Shown piece after piece: positions 47,309-58,594 of a stretch of 64,000 nucleotides of DNA. Source of the DNA: Diphasiastrum complanatum (Eukaryota; Streptophyta; Lycopodiopsida; Lycopodiales; Lycopodiaceae); assembly GCA_029204225.1 (NCBI GenBank), contig CM055097.1, forward strand, positions 37,873,106 to 37,937,105, written 5' to 3'. The first letter of the stretch is position 1, and each line of letters opens with the position of its first letter. The translations under genes were made by a program, and so were the position numbers. The notes below the pieces were generated by a model, which worked only from the letters and a program-made list of their open reading frames with translations, made no database searches and had not been told where the DNA came from.

Positions 47309-48079
47309 GTTTCGCTACCATTAGAGTAGAATGTGATTGTGAATCCATTTGGAATTTCAAGATGAGTATATGTAGATAGTAGATTGATATGACTAAAAAT
47401 AATAGTAACAACTGCCTACACTAAATGCTCTAGAACTGCCTTAGAAATCAGAGAAGGAGCTTTGATACCATGCTGGGCTCTGATACCATGCTGGGATTCG
47501 ACAGGTGGATCAACCTTCAATGCTTATTGCAACAAAATGCAGCAAGAAGGAATCCTCGGTGCATAAAACTAAGTCTATCGATTTAGTAATCTGATTGATT
47601 TCAAAGTCCCGAAGTCTGTCCTACCTAATTGATCATAGCTTCAAAGTTGCTGGATCAACTAAGTCGATTCCCTAGCCTTGCATACCTTGATTACTGAATT
47701 TAGCTTTGTGGAAGTGTTGCATCAAATGTAATTATCAGAGCAAAAAATCGAAGTGTTACCAGTCATATAAAATGATTTAATCTACAAAACAATTAATCTG
47801 CTAGTACGAAGCACTCTAACATGAATGAAAATGAGCATTCAAGACGACATTCACAACTTAGATTGTTGGATTAAGAATGATTCAATCGTGAAGAGAATAC
47901 AATATGAATTCTGAATAGAGTCACAATCTTCCTGAAACAATAGTCTGTAATAAAAGAGAGGAAGATCAAAACTATTGTGTTCTGATTCAGTGTTCATGGA
48001 GCTTAGCCGCAACAATTGATAAGTAGCTGTATATATACACATGACTAACCGATTAAAAGAATGATTAATGTGTGATTTA
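47309..48079 (-). other. Copia LTR relic with duplicated primer site (tentative)
   Basis: Reverse-strand TGGTATCAGAGC at about 47479-47490, with a second TGGTATCAAAGC 18 bases away, suggests a copia LTR/leader boundary. About 570 bases of gene-free AT-rich sequence follow up to the next element. Confidence 0.35.
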
Positions 48080-48818
48080 TGTGAAGAATTGAAAAAGATT
48101 ATCTATGTTAGATATAGGGGTCTTATGTTTTTTACATCAAGCATCTAGGTGTAGGATGTTGATAGGAATAAATTTGGCATAGATGGCAAATTATGCATTT
48201 CCACTTGTAATGCCACTATTGAGCCAAAATCGAGTAAGAGGCTAAACACTTGCCAATTAGAGTGTAGACAAGTGTAAAGTTTTTGTTTGATGAATTCCAA
48301 GAGGTCCAATAGGATTTAGAGGTGGAACCTTGTGAGGTCCAATAGGAAATTGAGGTGTGCTTGAATATAGTCCAATAGAATTAAGAGGTGCATGGATACA
48401 ATGATCCAATAGGATCAAGAGGGGACAAAATATGGTCCAATCATAGTTAAGCATAGTGATAGCTCGTGGACCTACTAGTATCATTGTACTCCTCATTTTG
48501 AAGCTCATTGATTTGGTGATTTCATGGATTTTGTGAGTTATTGGATTTCTAGCTTTCTCTCTCTACCTGAGAGCTCATGATGCATTTTCTCTCTCTACCC
48601 AAGAAGAGTAGCTTGTTTTTACTTAGATTATTTTTTGAATACTTCCCACATGTGTGAGTGAGAGTTGGAAGTGATTGAATGCATGTAGTAGTGTGTTTTT
48701 GCCATAGGATTCAAGATTGATCTTGAATCTCAATCTAGTATTGATCTTGGTGCATCTACACACCTTTAGGAGATCACAAATACATGTAGTGGACAGTCCA
48801 CACGTGTAAAATTCAACA
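48080..48818 (+). repeat. 5' LTR of the complete copia element
   Basis: 739 bases, TGTGAAGAATTG to AAATTCAACA. It pairs with 53577-54313, differing by roughly ten substitutions and three one-base indels. The central region has a tandem GTCCAATAG word series (48300-48430). Confidence 0.95.
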
Positions 48819-48831
48819 TGGTATCAGAGCC
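48819..48831 (+). promoter_or_regulatory. Primer-binding site of the complete copia element
   Basis: TGGTATCAGAGCC immediately after the 5' LTR, the initiator tRNA-Met type. Confidence 0.9.
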
Positions 48832-49575
48832 TACCTAAGGTTACCATGCATTTTGATCCATCTAAGTGAAAAAAATTTCATCAATCTTGAGCTAGAAGTT
48901 GTCAAGGCCCATTTTTCTAGCTATCTTGTTCAATCTTGGATCAAAAGAGATCAAAAGGACATTGATTGGGTCTGACTTGGTACTGTATGAAATCAGGTGC
49001 TCACACACGTGTGAGGAACATCCAATTTCAGTTTGGAAGTTCTCTCTCATGTTTGATCCATTTATCTTGGTTGATAGCTTGTTTTGAAGCTATTTTTTCT
49101 AGTTTTCTGTTGCAATCAGTTTCATTCCATTTGGTTGAGCCAATCAAAAGTTATAAGCTTTTGAAGAGGGTTAGGTAGGGCACCTAGACCTGGGTGGACA
49201 CATTTGGTTTGGTCAAGAGATTGTCTGGTTGATCCAAAATCACAGTTGTATGCTTGCCAATCTCATCTATATGTGATCTAGGCACTGTTTTGATATCTTA
49301 GCCATTTTGTTTCATGCAATATCATTGTATTTGAGTCAAATTTGGTTTCTTAGTGTATTTCACACGTGCTAAGAGTGTTAGATCCTAACTTTGCCTATAC
49401 TCCATCATTTGATGTGAAATAGATCTTGTTTTAGAGAGATTTGAGTAGCTAGTGAGAATCAATTCACAAATTGTTGCAAGATCTTTCATAGGAGGAGATA
49501 GTACTCAATTATTGGATCCTATTGAAAGTGTGTAACAACATTTATTGTTCATCATTTGAGTTTTCTTCACTTCAA

Positions 49576-50655
49576 ATGTCTTCAATGGGTTCATCCTTTT
49601 TGGAACCAAGTGAAAGATTGACCACTTCAAATTATTCAATTTGGAAAATGAGGATGGAGTCCATCTTGATCCTTCAAGACGTGATGGACATAGTTCTTGG
49701 CCTTGAAGAAGAACCACAAGTTCTTCAAGAGGTTCAAAAATACAAAAAGAGAGCTAGGATGGCTCTCCACTACATTAAGATGAATGTCTCTAATGAGATA
49801 TTGAGGGAGATAGGTACTTGTACAACAGCCAAAGAAGCTTGGGATTGTCTCAAGACTATCTATGAGGCTAAGAATACCTCTAGGCTTCTCACTCTTAGGA
49901 ATCAAATCTTTCAAAGTAGCCAAAAGAGTGATGAGAGTGCATCTAGTTATGTTCTGAGAGTAAAAGATATTCATAGAGAGCTTGCTTGCATTGGTGATTC
50001 CATCAATCAAAATGAGCTAGTTCAAGTCATTCTCAATGGCTTGAGAAGTGAATTTGATAACCTTGTTCAATCCTATGCCATTAAGGAGGAGCTACCAAGT
50101 TTGGAGGCTCTCCAAAGTGTGCTAATTTCAGAAGAATCAAGACAAGAGTACAAGCTCTTGAGGATGGACAAGCTTTCTCTCACTCATAATGATGGCAAAG
50201 CTCTCTTTGCCAAGGATAAGCACAAAGGGAGGAGCAAGAACCAACATCAACAATCCTCAAGCAAGGACAAAGTCAGATCCAAAGACAAAGATGAGGAGGA
50301 AGATGATTCCTCTAATGCTTCATCATCCAAGCTCAAGAAGAAGAAGATCAAGTGCTTTTATTGTGGCAAGAAAGGTCATTATGCCACCAATTGCTTCAAA
50401 AAGAAGAATCAACTCAAGCAGCCAATATTACCAATGAGAAGGAAGACACTATTGCAAGTGATGGAGAGGGATCTCTTATGGTCTCTAGTTTCTCATCTAC
50501 TCCTTTCAAGAAGGACGGCCTATGGTATATTGATAGTGGAGCCTCTTCACATATGTGTAGCTCCAAGGACTCTTTCTCTTCTATTTCACCTTATGATGGA
50601 GTCAAGAAATCAATATACACTACAAATGGTTTTGAATGTCCTATTGAAGGCATAG
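49576..50655 (+). CDS. Copia gag
   Basis: From ATG 49576 (MSSMGSSFLEPSERL; an in-frame ATG at 49522 lies upstream). UBN2-like gag core: NYSIWKMRMESIL, TTAKEAWDCLKTIYEAKNTS, LILNG-type and EELPSLEALQSVL segments. The zinc knuckle CFYCGKKGHYATNC lies near 50354-50395. The frame after the knuckle is shadow sequence: pol continues in the -1 frame, so gag and pol are offset just after an A-rich run (TTCAAAAAGAAG, near 50397). This is either a programmed shift or a one-base lesion. Confidence 0.9.
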   Translation: MSSMGSSFLEPSERLTTSNYSIWKMRMESILILQDVMDIVLGLEEEPQVLQEVQKYKKRARMALHYIKMNVSNEILREIGTCTTAKEAWDCLKTIYEAKNTSRLLTLRNQIFQSSQKSDESASSYVLRVKDIHRELACIGDSINQNELVQVILNGLRSEFDNLVQSYAIKEELPSLEALQSVLISEESRQEYKLLRMDKLSLTHNDGKALFAKDKHKGRSKNQHQQSSSKDKVRSKDKDEEEDDSSNASSSKLKKKKIKCFYCGKKGHYATNCFKKKNQLKQPILPMRRKTLLQVMERDLLWSLVSHLLLSRRTAYGILIVEPLHICVAPRTLSLLFHLMMESRNQYTLQMVLNVLLKA

Positions 50656-53563
50656 GGAACATTCCCTTGAAGCTTGCATCTTCTAAAGTTCTTTCTCTCT
50701 CTAGAGTTCTTTATGTACCTAAGCTTACCAAGAATCTTATTAGTGTTGGCCAATTGCTTGATAATGGCCTTGATGTAAAATTCAATGTTGATACTTGCAC
50801 TATCAAGAAGAATGATGAGATACTTGCATTAGGATCTAGATTTGGTGGCATCTATAAACTAGATCCAAATGAGTATGTGAATGCTTGTAATGTTGCTCTT
50901 GTGAACAAGCTCTCTATGGAGGAATTATGGCATAGGAGGTTGGGACATCCCAACTACAAATCCATGCTCTCTATGATCAAAGAATCCAAAGCTATTGGCT
51001 TGCCAAAGTCATTCTCCAAGAAGATCAAGCCTTGTGAGGCTTGTGCTATTGCTAAATCTCACAAAAAGCCATTTACAAGACCTTCTATCAAAAGCAAGCA
51101 TCCTTTGGAGTTAATCCACTCGGATGTGCATTTCTCATCAACTACAAGCAAGGGAGGAGCCACTTGTTTTGTTACTTTCATTGATGATTACACAAGATTC
51201 ACTTGGATATATCTTCTTGCTTCAAAATCTATGGTGTTTGATCATTTCCTTATTTTCAAAGCTTATGTAGAGAAGCAATTCTCATTCAAGATTAAAGCTC
51301 TTAGAAGTGATGGAGGTGGTGAATATATCTCCAATAAATTTCAAGATTTTTGTGAGCTTGAAGGCATTAAAAGAGAGTTTTCTTGTGCCTACTCTCCATC
51401 TCAAAATGGAGTGGCCGAGAGAAAGAATAGATCTCTATGTGAATGTGCAAAATCTATGAGAATTGAGGCATCTTTGCCCAAAGATTTTTGGGGAGAAGCC
51501 ATTAATTGTGCAAATTATCTTTGCAATAGGCTCCCACATATAGCTCTTGGAGGAAAGTCACCATATGAAATCTTATTTTTGAAGAAGCCTAAGGTTGATC
51601 ACCTTAGAGTTTTTGGATGCTTATGCTTTGTCCATATTCCCTTGGAAACAAGGAAGAAGGAAGATCCTTGTGCATGCAAAGGGATCATGGTTGGATACTC
51701 ATCTACCAAGAAGGCCTATAGAGTCTTTATACTCTCTACTTCTCAAGTTATTGAAAGTAGAGATGGTTTCTTTCATGAAGATCAACACTCATCATTTGAA
51801 GAGGCCGAGATCAAGAAATCTATGGATACATCAACAATTATTGATTTTGAAGACAATCATGATGTGATGGGGTCGAGATTTGAAGAAGACTCTCCTCGGA
51901 TTTTTTCACCAAGAAGATCCATGAGAGATAGATCCGAGCCTAAGAGGCTCTCATATGTTGACAAAGGCAAACAAGTGGATCTTGATTCCACTAATTATGT
52001 TTTTTATGTCTCTCATGAAGAGCCAAAGAATGTACAAGAGGCACTCAATACCAAGGAGTGGTATAATGCCATGAAACAAGAGTATGATGCATTGATCACC
52101 AACAATACTTGGGAGCTTGTGGATCCTCCATTCAACAAGCATGTGATTGGTTGCAAGTGGGTATTTCGGATCAAGTTCAATCATGATGGCACCATCAACA
52201 AGCATAAAGCAAGATTATGTGCCAAAGGATTTGCTCAAATCCATGGTCTTGATTATGAGGAGACCTTTGCACCTGTTGCAAAGATGGTGACACTAAGAAT
52301 TCTTATTTCTCTTGCTTGTTTTTTCAAGTGGAAGGTGTTCCAATTAGATGTATCCAATGCTTTTCTAAATGGTTATCTTGAGGAGGAGATCTATATGGAA
52401 CAACCTCAAGGATTCATCAAGGATGAGTCCAAAGTGTGCTTGCTCTTCAAAAGTATTTATGGACTCAAGCAAGCACCAAGATCATGGTATTCAAGACTTA
52501 ACTCTTTTCTTATCTCACTAGGATTTACTCTTAGTGACTATGATCCTTACATGTATCTAAAGTTTGTTGATAGCAATATTGTCATTCTTCTAATTTATGT
52601 TGATGACATTATTCTTTGTGGAAGTTGTATCAAGCTAGTTGATGAAACCAAACTAGCACTTGGATGTGAGTTTAAAATGCAAGATCTAGGAGAGATACAT
52701 TACATCCTAGGCCTAGAAATTGATTTTTATTAAAATCATGTCTTTATATGCCAATCTAGATATGCTCACTCTATGTTGAAAAAATTTCATATGGAAAATT
52801 CTAAGAGCATAGATACTCCAATGGAGCAAATTGTAAAAGATCCTAATAAAGGTGATGAAAGATCCTTTGAGGACATCACACTTTTTAGGAGTCTTGTAGG
52901 CTCCTTGATTTGGCTTACCATTACTAGGCCCGATCTTAGTTTTTGTGTGCACAAATTGAGTCAATTTATGCAAGATCCTAAGATCCATCATTGGAAGATA
53001 GCCAAGAGGATTCTAAGATATGTATCTTCATCTTGTGATTATGGTCTACTCTATAAAAGTGAAGATCTATCCATTATTGGCTACTCGGATTCGGACTTTG
53101 CAAGTGACAAGATGGATCGAAAGTCTATTAGTGCATACACTATCTTTCTTGGAGGCATTCTAATATTTTGGCTTTCCAAAAAGCAAGATACTATATCTCT
53201 CTCTTCATGTGAGGCCGAGTACAAAGCACTCACTACAACTACCAAAGAAGTGCTTTGGATCAAGAGGTTATTAATGGAACTAAAGTGCATCAAGGAGGAT
53301 GATCTACCAATGATCAAGTGTGATAACATCTCGGCCCAAGATCTTGCCAATAATCCCATATTTCATGCAAGAAGCAAGCACATAAAAGTGGCACACCATT
53401 TTGTGAGAGAAAAGCTTATTTGAGGAGAAATCTATTTGGAGCATGTCAACTCGTCCTCTTGTATTGCCGATCTACTCACCAAGCCTTTGAGCAAAAGTGC
53501 TTTCATCAAGCATAGATCTAATCTTGGAGTTATATCAAGATTAATGCTCAAATCTTCATAGAT
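50430..53563 (+). pseudogene. Copia pol (protease-integrase-RT-RNase H), nearly intact
   Basis: Protease WYIDSGASSHMC; YVPKLTKNLISVGQL; integrase zinc domain (RRLGHP..CEAC) and core ELIHSDVHF, RSDGGGEY, NGVAERKNR; RT ETFAPVAKMVTLR, LDVSNAFLNGYLEEEIYMEQ, YVDDIILCG; RNase H RPDLSFCVHKLSQFM, GYSDSDFASDK, SSCEAEYKAL, DNISAQDLANN, HARSKHIKV. Open from about 50430 to a TAA at 52731, then continuing to a TGA at 53421 and the end at ADLLTKPL. All catalytic residues I can read are conserved; two stops (CAA and CGA changed by C to T) disable it. Confidence 0.92.
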
Positions 53564-53576
53564 AATTTTTTAGGAG

Positions 53577-54313
53577 TGTGAAGAATTGAAAAAGATTATC
53601 TATGTTAGATATAGGGGTCTTATGTTTTTTACATCAAGCATCTAGGTGTAGGATGTTGATAGAAATAAATTTGGCATAGATGGCAAATTATGCATTTCCA
53701 CTTGTAATGCCACTATTGAGCCAAAATCGAGTAAGAGGCTAAACACTTGCCAATTAGAGTGTAGACAAGTGTAAAGTTTTTGTTTGATGAATTCCAAGAG
53801 GTCCAATAGGATTTAGAGGTGGAACCTTGTGAGGTCCAATAGGAAATTGAGGTGTGCTTGAATATAGTCCAATAGAATTAAGAGGTGCATGGATCAATGA
53901 TCCAATAGGATCAAGAGGTGACAAAATATGGTCCAATCATAGTTAAGCATAGTGATAGCTCGTGGACCTACTAGTATCATTGTACTCCTCATTTTGAAGC
54001 TCATTGATTTGGTGATTTCATGGATTTTGTGAGTTATTGGATTTCTAGCTTTCTCTCTCTACCTGAGAGCTCATGATGCATTTTCTCTCTCTACCAGAGG
54101 AGAGCAGCTTGTTTTTACTTAGATTATTTTTTGAATACTTCCCACATGTGTGAGTGAGAGTTGGAAGTGATTGAATGCATGTAGTAGTGTGTTTTTGCCA
54201 TAGGATTCAAGATTGATCTTGAATCTCAATCTAGTCTTGATCTTGGTGCATCTACACACCTTAGGAGATCACAAGTACATGTAATGGACAGTCCACACGT
54301 GTGAAATTCAACA
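53577..54313 (+). repeat. 3' LTR of the complete copia element
   Basis: 737 bases, pair of 48080-48818. Flanking five-base sequences (ATTTA on the left, TTAAC on the right) do not form a perfect target duplication. Confidence 0.95.
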
Positions 54314-54779
54314 TTAACTAGGGTTAGGGTTGTCTCGATATCTGCAAACCCTCCATCAATATCCTCCACCAAAATTGGTGGCGGTCCCACAACACCTGTC
54401 TCAAAGCTTGAATGCAAATTTGCAATAATAGCCATATGGGTCTGATGGCCATTCATGATAACCTTTGAAAAATGGGTAGTCGACACCATCCAAAAAAAGA
54501 TCCCAAGATAATGCTTGTTGATGTTGATCCTTGTAGATAGGTGCACCTGCTAGCAATGACATTGTTGAAGCTAATGACAAGGTTACAAAATTTCTTTTTT
54601 TTTGACATTTTAAAAAATTTGTAACTTCCTCAATACTTAACGAAATGAGAACAAAATTATATCTCCGGAAAGCCCTTTCAATGTTCTACAGTTCTAGCTA
54701 TTCAGATGGAATTATAAAGAACATAAGGTTGGGTGAAAAATTAATCAAACAAGGTAGAAAAATAAAAAGAGCTAGAAGT
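54314..54779. other. Spacer, no gene recognised
   Basis: AT-rich, with only short frames on either strand. Confidence 0.35.
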
Positions 54780-55547
54780 TTCTGATTTTTGACAAGTTTA
54801 CAAAGATCAAGAGCAGTGATATTGGACGATGGGAGCCGACATGATGTCGAAGGCATCGGATCTCTACAACTACGTACACTATCGGGACAAGCAGAACTGC
54901 CAAGAGCCCTCTATGTACCCTGAGAAGAGACCTACTATCAGTCTCAAAGATAGTAGATCTCGAAATTCGAGTCTTGTTTGATGGCAACACATGCCGGATG
55001 ATCGAGCAAAAATCAAACAAGCTGCTGACTGTCGGGTCCATAGAAGGTAACCTGTATTAGGCAAAGATTATCAACAACTCTGATAGTATTTTAAATGCAT
55101 CAAAGAACGAAAATCAACTCTGCCACAGAAGAATGTACAATCTGAATATGAGAAGCCTCTACGACATGAGCAGAAAAGACATAGTCACAGGTCTGAAGAT
55201 ATCCAGACTCGACATCGACTTTTGTGAAGCCTGTTAGAAGGGCAAGTAGCATCGAAGTCCATTTGTAAAAGAGAGAAAATGAGCCCAAGAAGTCCTTGAG
55301 CTCGTCCACTCAGATGTTTGTGGACCGATGAAAGTCGACTCACTCTCAGGATCGAGGTACTTCCTGACGTTCATCGATGATTACAACCGGATGACAACGA
55401 TCTACTACTTAAAGAAAAAATCCGAAGTGTTTGACTCTTTCAAGAAGTTCGTGGCATTCACAAAGAGACACACCTCCAAGAAAGTGCAGACCATCAGGTC
55501 TAACAATGGTGGTGAGTACAAGAGCAAGGAGTTCTCAAATTTCTGCC
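54780..55547 (+). pseudogene. Copia protease-integrase fragment joined to transposase
   Basis: DLLSVSKIVDLEIRVLFD, NQLCHRRMYNLNMRSL, a CEAC-type zinc end, [27 protein letters not shown] and [18 protein letters not shown]. It ends at about 55547, directly abutting transposase exon 1 of copy 2. No LTR. Confidence 0.75.
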
Positions 55548-57870
55548 AAAGAAAAAGAAACTCTTTTGTTGCAAACAAAAGAAGAGAATAAAATCTTGAA
55601 GTTAGATAATTATCGTTTGCAAAATCTTATATTAAACTTTAACCAAGAAAATGACAATATCAAATTAATTGTACAAACATTGCATACCTCATATTGTCAA
55701 ATAAATGCAGAAGTGAGCACATTGCGAAAGAAAATATAGAAAAATAAGCGAAAAAGAGTTACGTTAAAAGGTATTGATGAGCTTTCATCAAGTGGGGATC
55801 AACCAAAAAAAAGAATTTATACCTTTAAGTAAGATTTTGTTTTAAAATATTCATGTGTTTTGTTTCATTTAGCAAATCATTGATTGTGAATTGTTTTTTC
55901 TAAATCTTATTTTTATTTTGCAGATCAGCTTTAGTCACCCATTATAATCTGAAAGACAAGGACATGATTGGAAAATATTTGAGTGCAGGACTTACAACCA
56001 AGTCAATGACGAGTCTACTACGAAATCAACGATATTCTCGAATCAAGTCCAAGATTGCAGAGGCCCTCATGAGCAAAGTCGGCAAGATTATTGATCGAAA
56101 ATTGATACAAAGAGCATGTGATTATTCTGGTATTAGCAGGGATGCATATGACACAATGTTTAAAATTATCAAAGAGGCATTTAGACAAGTACATCTAAAA
56201 AAAATTCCTATTCCTCGGCCATTTCAAATCAAATTAGAGAGGGATGTGTTGAACAGGGGTATGCAAAACATCATTGGTATTCCTTACCATATCAATGAAA
56301 CTTATAAAAAAACATGGCACTTTGTCATATGATTCCACCAACAACATGTTTGTAGATTTGAATCATTTATTGAGATTTATTGTAAAGTTTTATGGAATCA
56401 CAAATGAAAGTGTTGAAAAGTTGATATTAGTTTTCAAGTTAGATGAATCAAAAGTAATAAAGGGACAAAAGCTGGAAAGGGTTAGTGTGACACTTATGAG
56501 TGGAGCATTAAGCATTACGATAATCTCGGAGAGTCTTAATTTCAGTGTGCGATTTTTCAGATAATATTGTTGTGTTCTTCTTTAAGATTTAAATCTATTT
56601 TATTAAGTACTAGCAACTAAATATGATTTTGTGTTTTAATGTAATATTGTTTTGTTATTATAGGCCTAAGATTTAAAAATACTTGATCGAGTAATACTAT
56701 TCAGTTCTCTTAATATAGTCTATGATTATTTTTTTTCAAACAGATTTTAAAAGAAGATCATGACATTCTATTTTGGATTTTTAGTAAAACAGATTATCCA
56801 GAAATAATTAAGAATCATATGAACGACACACCACTCAATGTTCCTAGAATAGGTGATTTTAATGTGGAATGGCATTTGGCTGAAAACATGAAGTCGTTGA
56901 AATGCATGTTCAACATCTCACATGGAGCAAATTCAAAACATCCATGCCTCTATTGCATGAAAACTACACAAGACATGTCAAAGAGCATGAGAGTTTCAAG
57001 GGATATAGAAGATCCAACCTAGAAACCAGTACTATCGATTCCTCTTAAAAATGTCCACATTTGTACACAACATGGAGAGGTAAGAATTATAGAAAAATTG
57101 ATATACTTTCATATTTGGTTTGCTTGGAATACTAAGCCAGAGTCATTAGCCAAACAAGCAATGGCTTGATTGGAAGAAATTCTATCAAAAGTGTGTCTTA
57201 ATAAAGGACGTGTTAAAATACAAAAGGACAAGAAGCTTTTGGGAAAAACGGAAAACGTCTCTTGCATACGAAGCATAGGAGGATCGAAAGCTCGTCGTTT
57301 CCTACAACAAGGCTTAAAAAAGTTGAAGTCTAGAGAAAGCTTGACAACATGGTCAAATTGCTCAGAAAAGATAAATTGCCTGATACTGATGTCCTACTAA
57401 TTGAGAAATCAACAATTGAGTTTGTGGATGCAGTTAAAGGTGCCTGGGGTGAAAATCATATTACATATTATATGGTAAATCTCTTTCCAATGTAACTCTT
57501 AGAATTATAATTTCATTGCACATATAATAATATAAAGTGATTAATATGACAATGCTTGTATCCCTGATATTGCAGCACATTTTATGACATCATGTATTAT
57601 TTTTTGAAAAAGCTTACGGTAGTCTAAGTATTTGGTCATCACAAGGAATGGAGAAATCACATTGACAAGCCATAGCAGTATTTCATCAAATACACAACAC
57701 GGTGGAACATCTCAAAAAAATAGTTACATCATCCAACTATTCCAATGGTTTTACAGACGTGTTTAAATTTGACACAAAACTAGATCAACAACTTATCAAA
57801 AATTCAAAAAGGCGTGCAAATTTATAGACAAAACTAATATTGATGCAAGACTCAGCTCATAGTCATCAAC
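55548..57870 (+). pseudogene. DNA transposon copy 2, transposase (contiguous)
   Basis: Exon 1 (truncated 5' by copia) is the coiled coil [17 protein letters not shown] with basic KNKRKRVTLK. Exon 2 (about 55924-56530) holds NQRYSRIKSKIAEALMSKVG, CDYSGISRDAY, IPIPRPFQIKLERDVLNRGM and LILVFKLDESKV (first Asp 56442-56444). Exon 3 (about 56745-57474) holds ILKEDHDIL, VEWHLAENMKSLKCMFN (Asn at 56885-56887 where copy 1 has Asp), HGANSKHPCLYCMK, VHICTQHGEVRIIEKL. Exon 4 (from about 57575) holds HHVLFFEKAYGSLSIWSSQG then MEKSH (Glu 57651-57653). Intron borders match copy 1. Stops at about 57020, 57167, 57587 and 57663 show decay. Family: zinc-containing DDE transposase; I cannot name the subfamily. 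Confidence 0.7.
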
Positions 57871-58009
57871 TATGATCGTCAAAGTAGTGGATGGCTTAGT
57901 TTCCGAAGAATGTGAGAGGACAACCACATTTACATAGTGAAAACCAATAAAATCCAAGCCGTACAAGTGTTGATCCAACGACGGATCAGATCTCATACGC
58001 GAAATGTAA

Positions 58010-58260
58010 TCGTCCACATGTGCGAGCCCACAAATCATTTTGCTATTCGGCCACGTGTCCACACGCGCGAGGCCACAAATCATTTTGCTATTTGGCCACG
58101 TGTCCACACGTGTGAGGCCACAAATCATTTTGCTATTCGGCCACGTGTCCACACGTGCGAGTACACACGTCAATTTACCATTCCATGTGTCCACACGTGC
58201 GAGCCCACACGTCAGATTTTTATTCGGCCACGTGTCACACACGTGTGAAATTTTTTTTCC
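58010..58260. repeat. CACGTG-rich tandem array, copy 2
   Basis: Five units of about 46 bases containing CACAAATCATTTTGCTATTC and GGCCACGTGTCCACACG; later units degrade. Corresponds in position to the array at 21160-21430. Confidence 0.8.
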
Positions 58261-58339
58261 TATATACGTCCAGTTCTCACAGATTTTTTAGTTTTCTTAC
58301 GATTTTGATTTCTTCTTCGAATGTCTAAAGAGCTCGTCC

Positions 58340-58590
58340 ATACGCTATATCGCCATCACGCGAAGATCACCCTTTCACACTCTGACACTGCCCGTTCCTC
58401 GCTTCATAGCGATATCAGACCTTTCTGTCCAGTATCGCCATAACGCGAATGACCTTGTCTTTCTTTGTTGTAGTGGCCCTGTCCTTGCATCATAGTGATA
58501 TCCATCTTTCTCAACCAGTATCGCCATCACGCGAACCTTTCTACCATACTACGCCATAGTAGCCTCTCTCGCGTGGTAGAGATATTCGGC
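58340..58590. repeat. TATCG..ACGCG repeats, copy 2
   Basis: TATCGCCATCACGCGAA occurs at about 58350 and 58521, with TATCGCCATAACGCGAA at 58433; complements such as CATAGCGATATC and CATAGTGATATCC alternate with them. They stop just before the H3-like start codon at 58595, so they occupy its promoter position. Confidence 0.75.
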
Positions 58591-58594
58591 CTCA

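Noticed and set aside
54314-54332. TTAGGG-like units (TAGGGTTAGGGTTG), possible interstitial telomere repeat
   Set aside because: Only about two units; expected by chance in AT-rich DNA.
57796-58242. Reverse frame of tandem TWPNSKMICGLARVD units, looking like a repeat protein
   Set aside because: It is the translation of the 46-base tandem array; the periodic peptide follows from the DNA repeat.
58010-58260. CRISPR-like array of direct repeats
   Set aside because: Units are contiguous with no unique spacers and lie in plant nuclear sequence.
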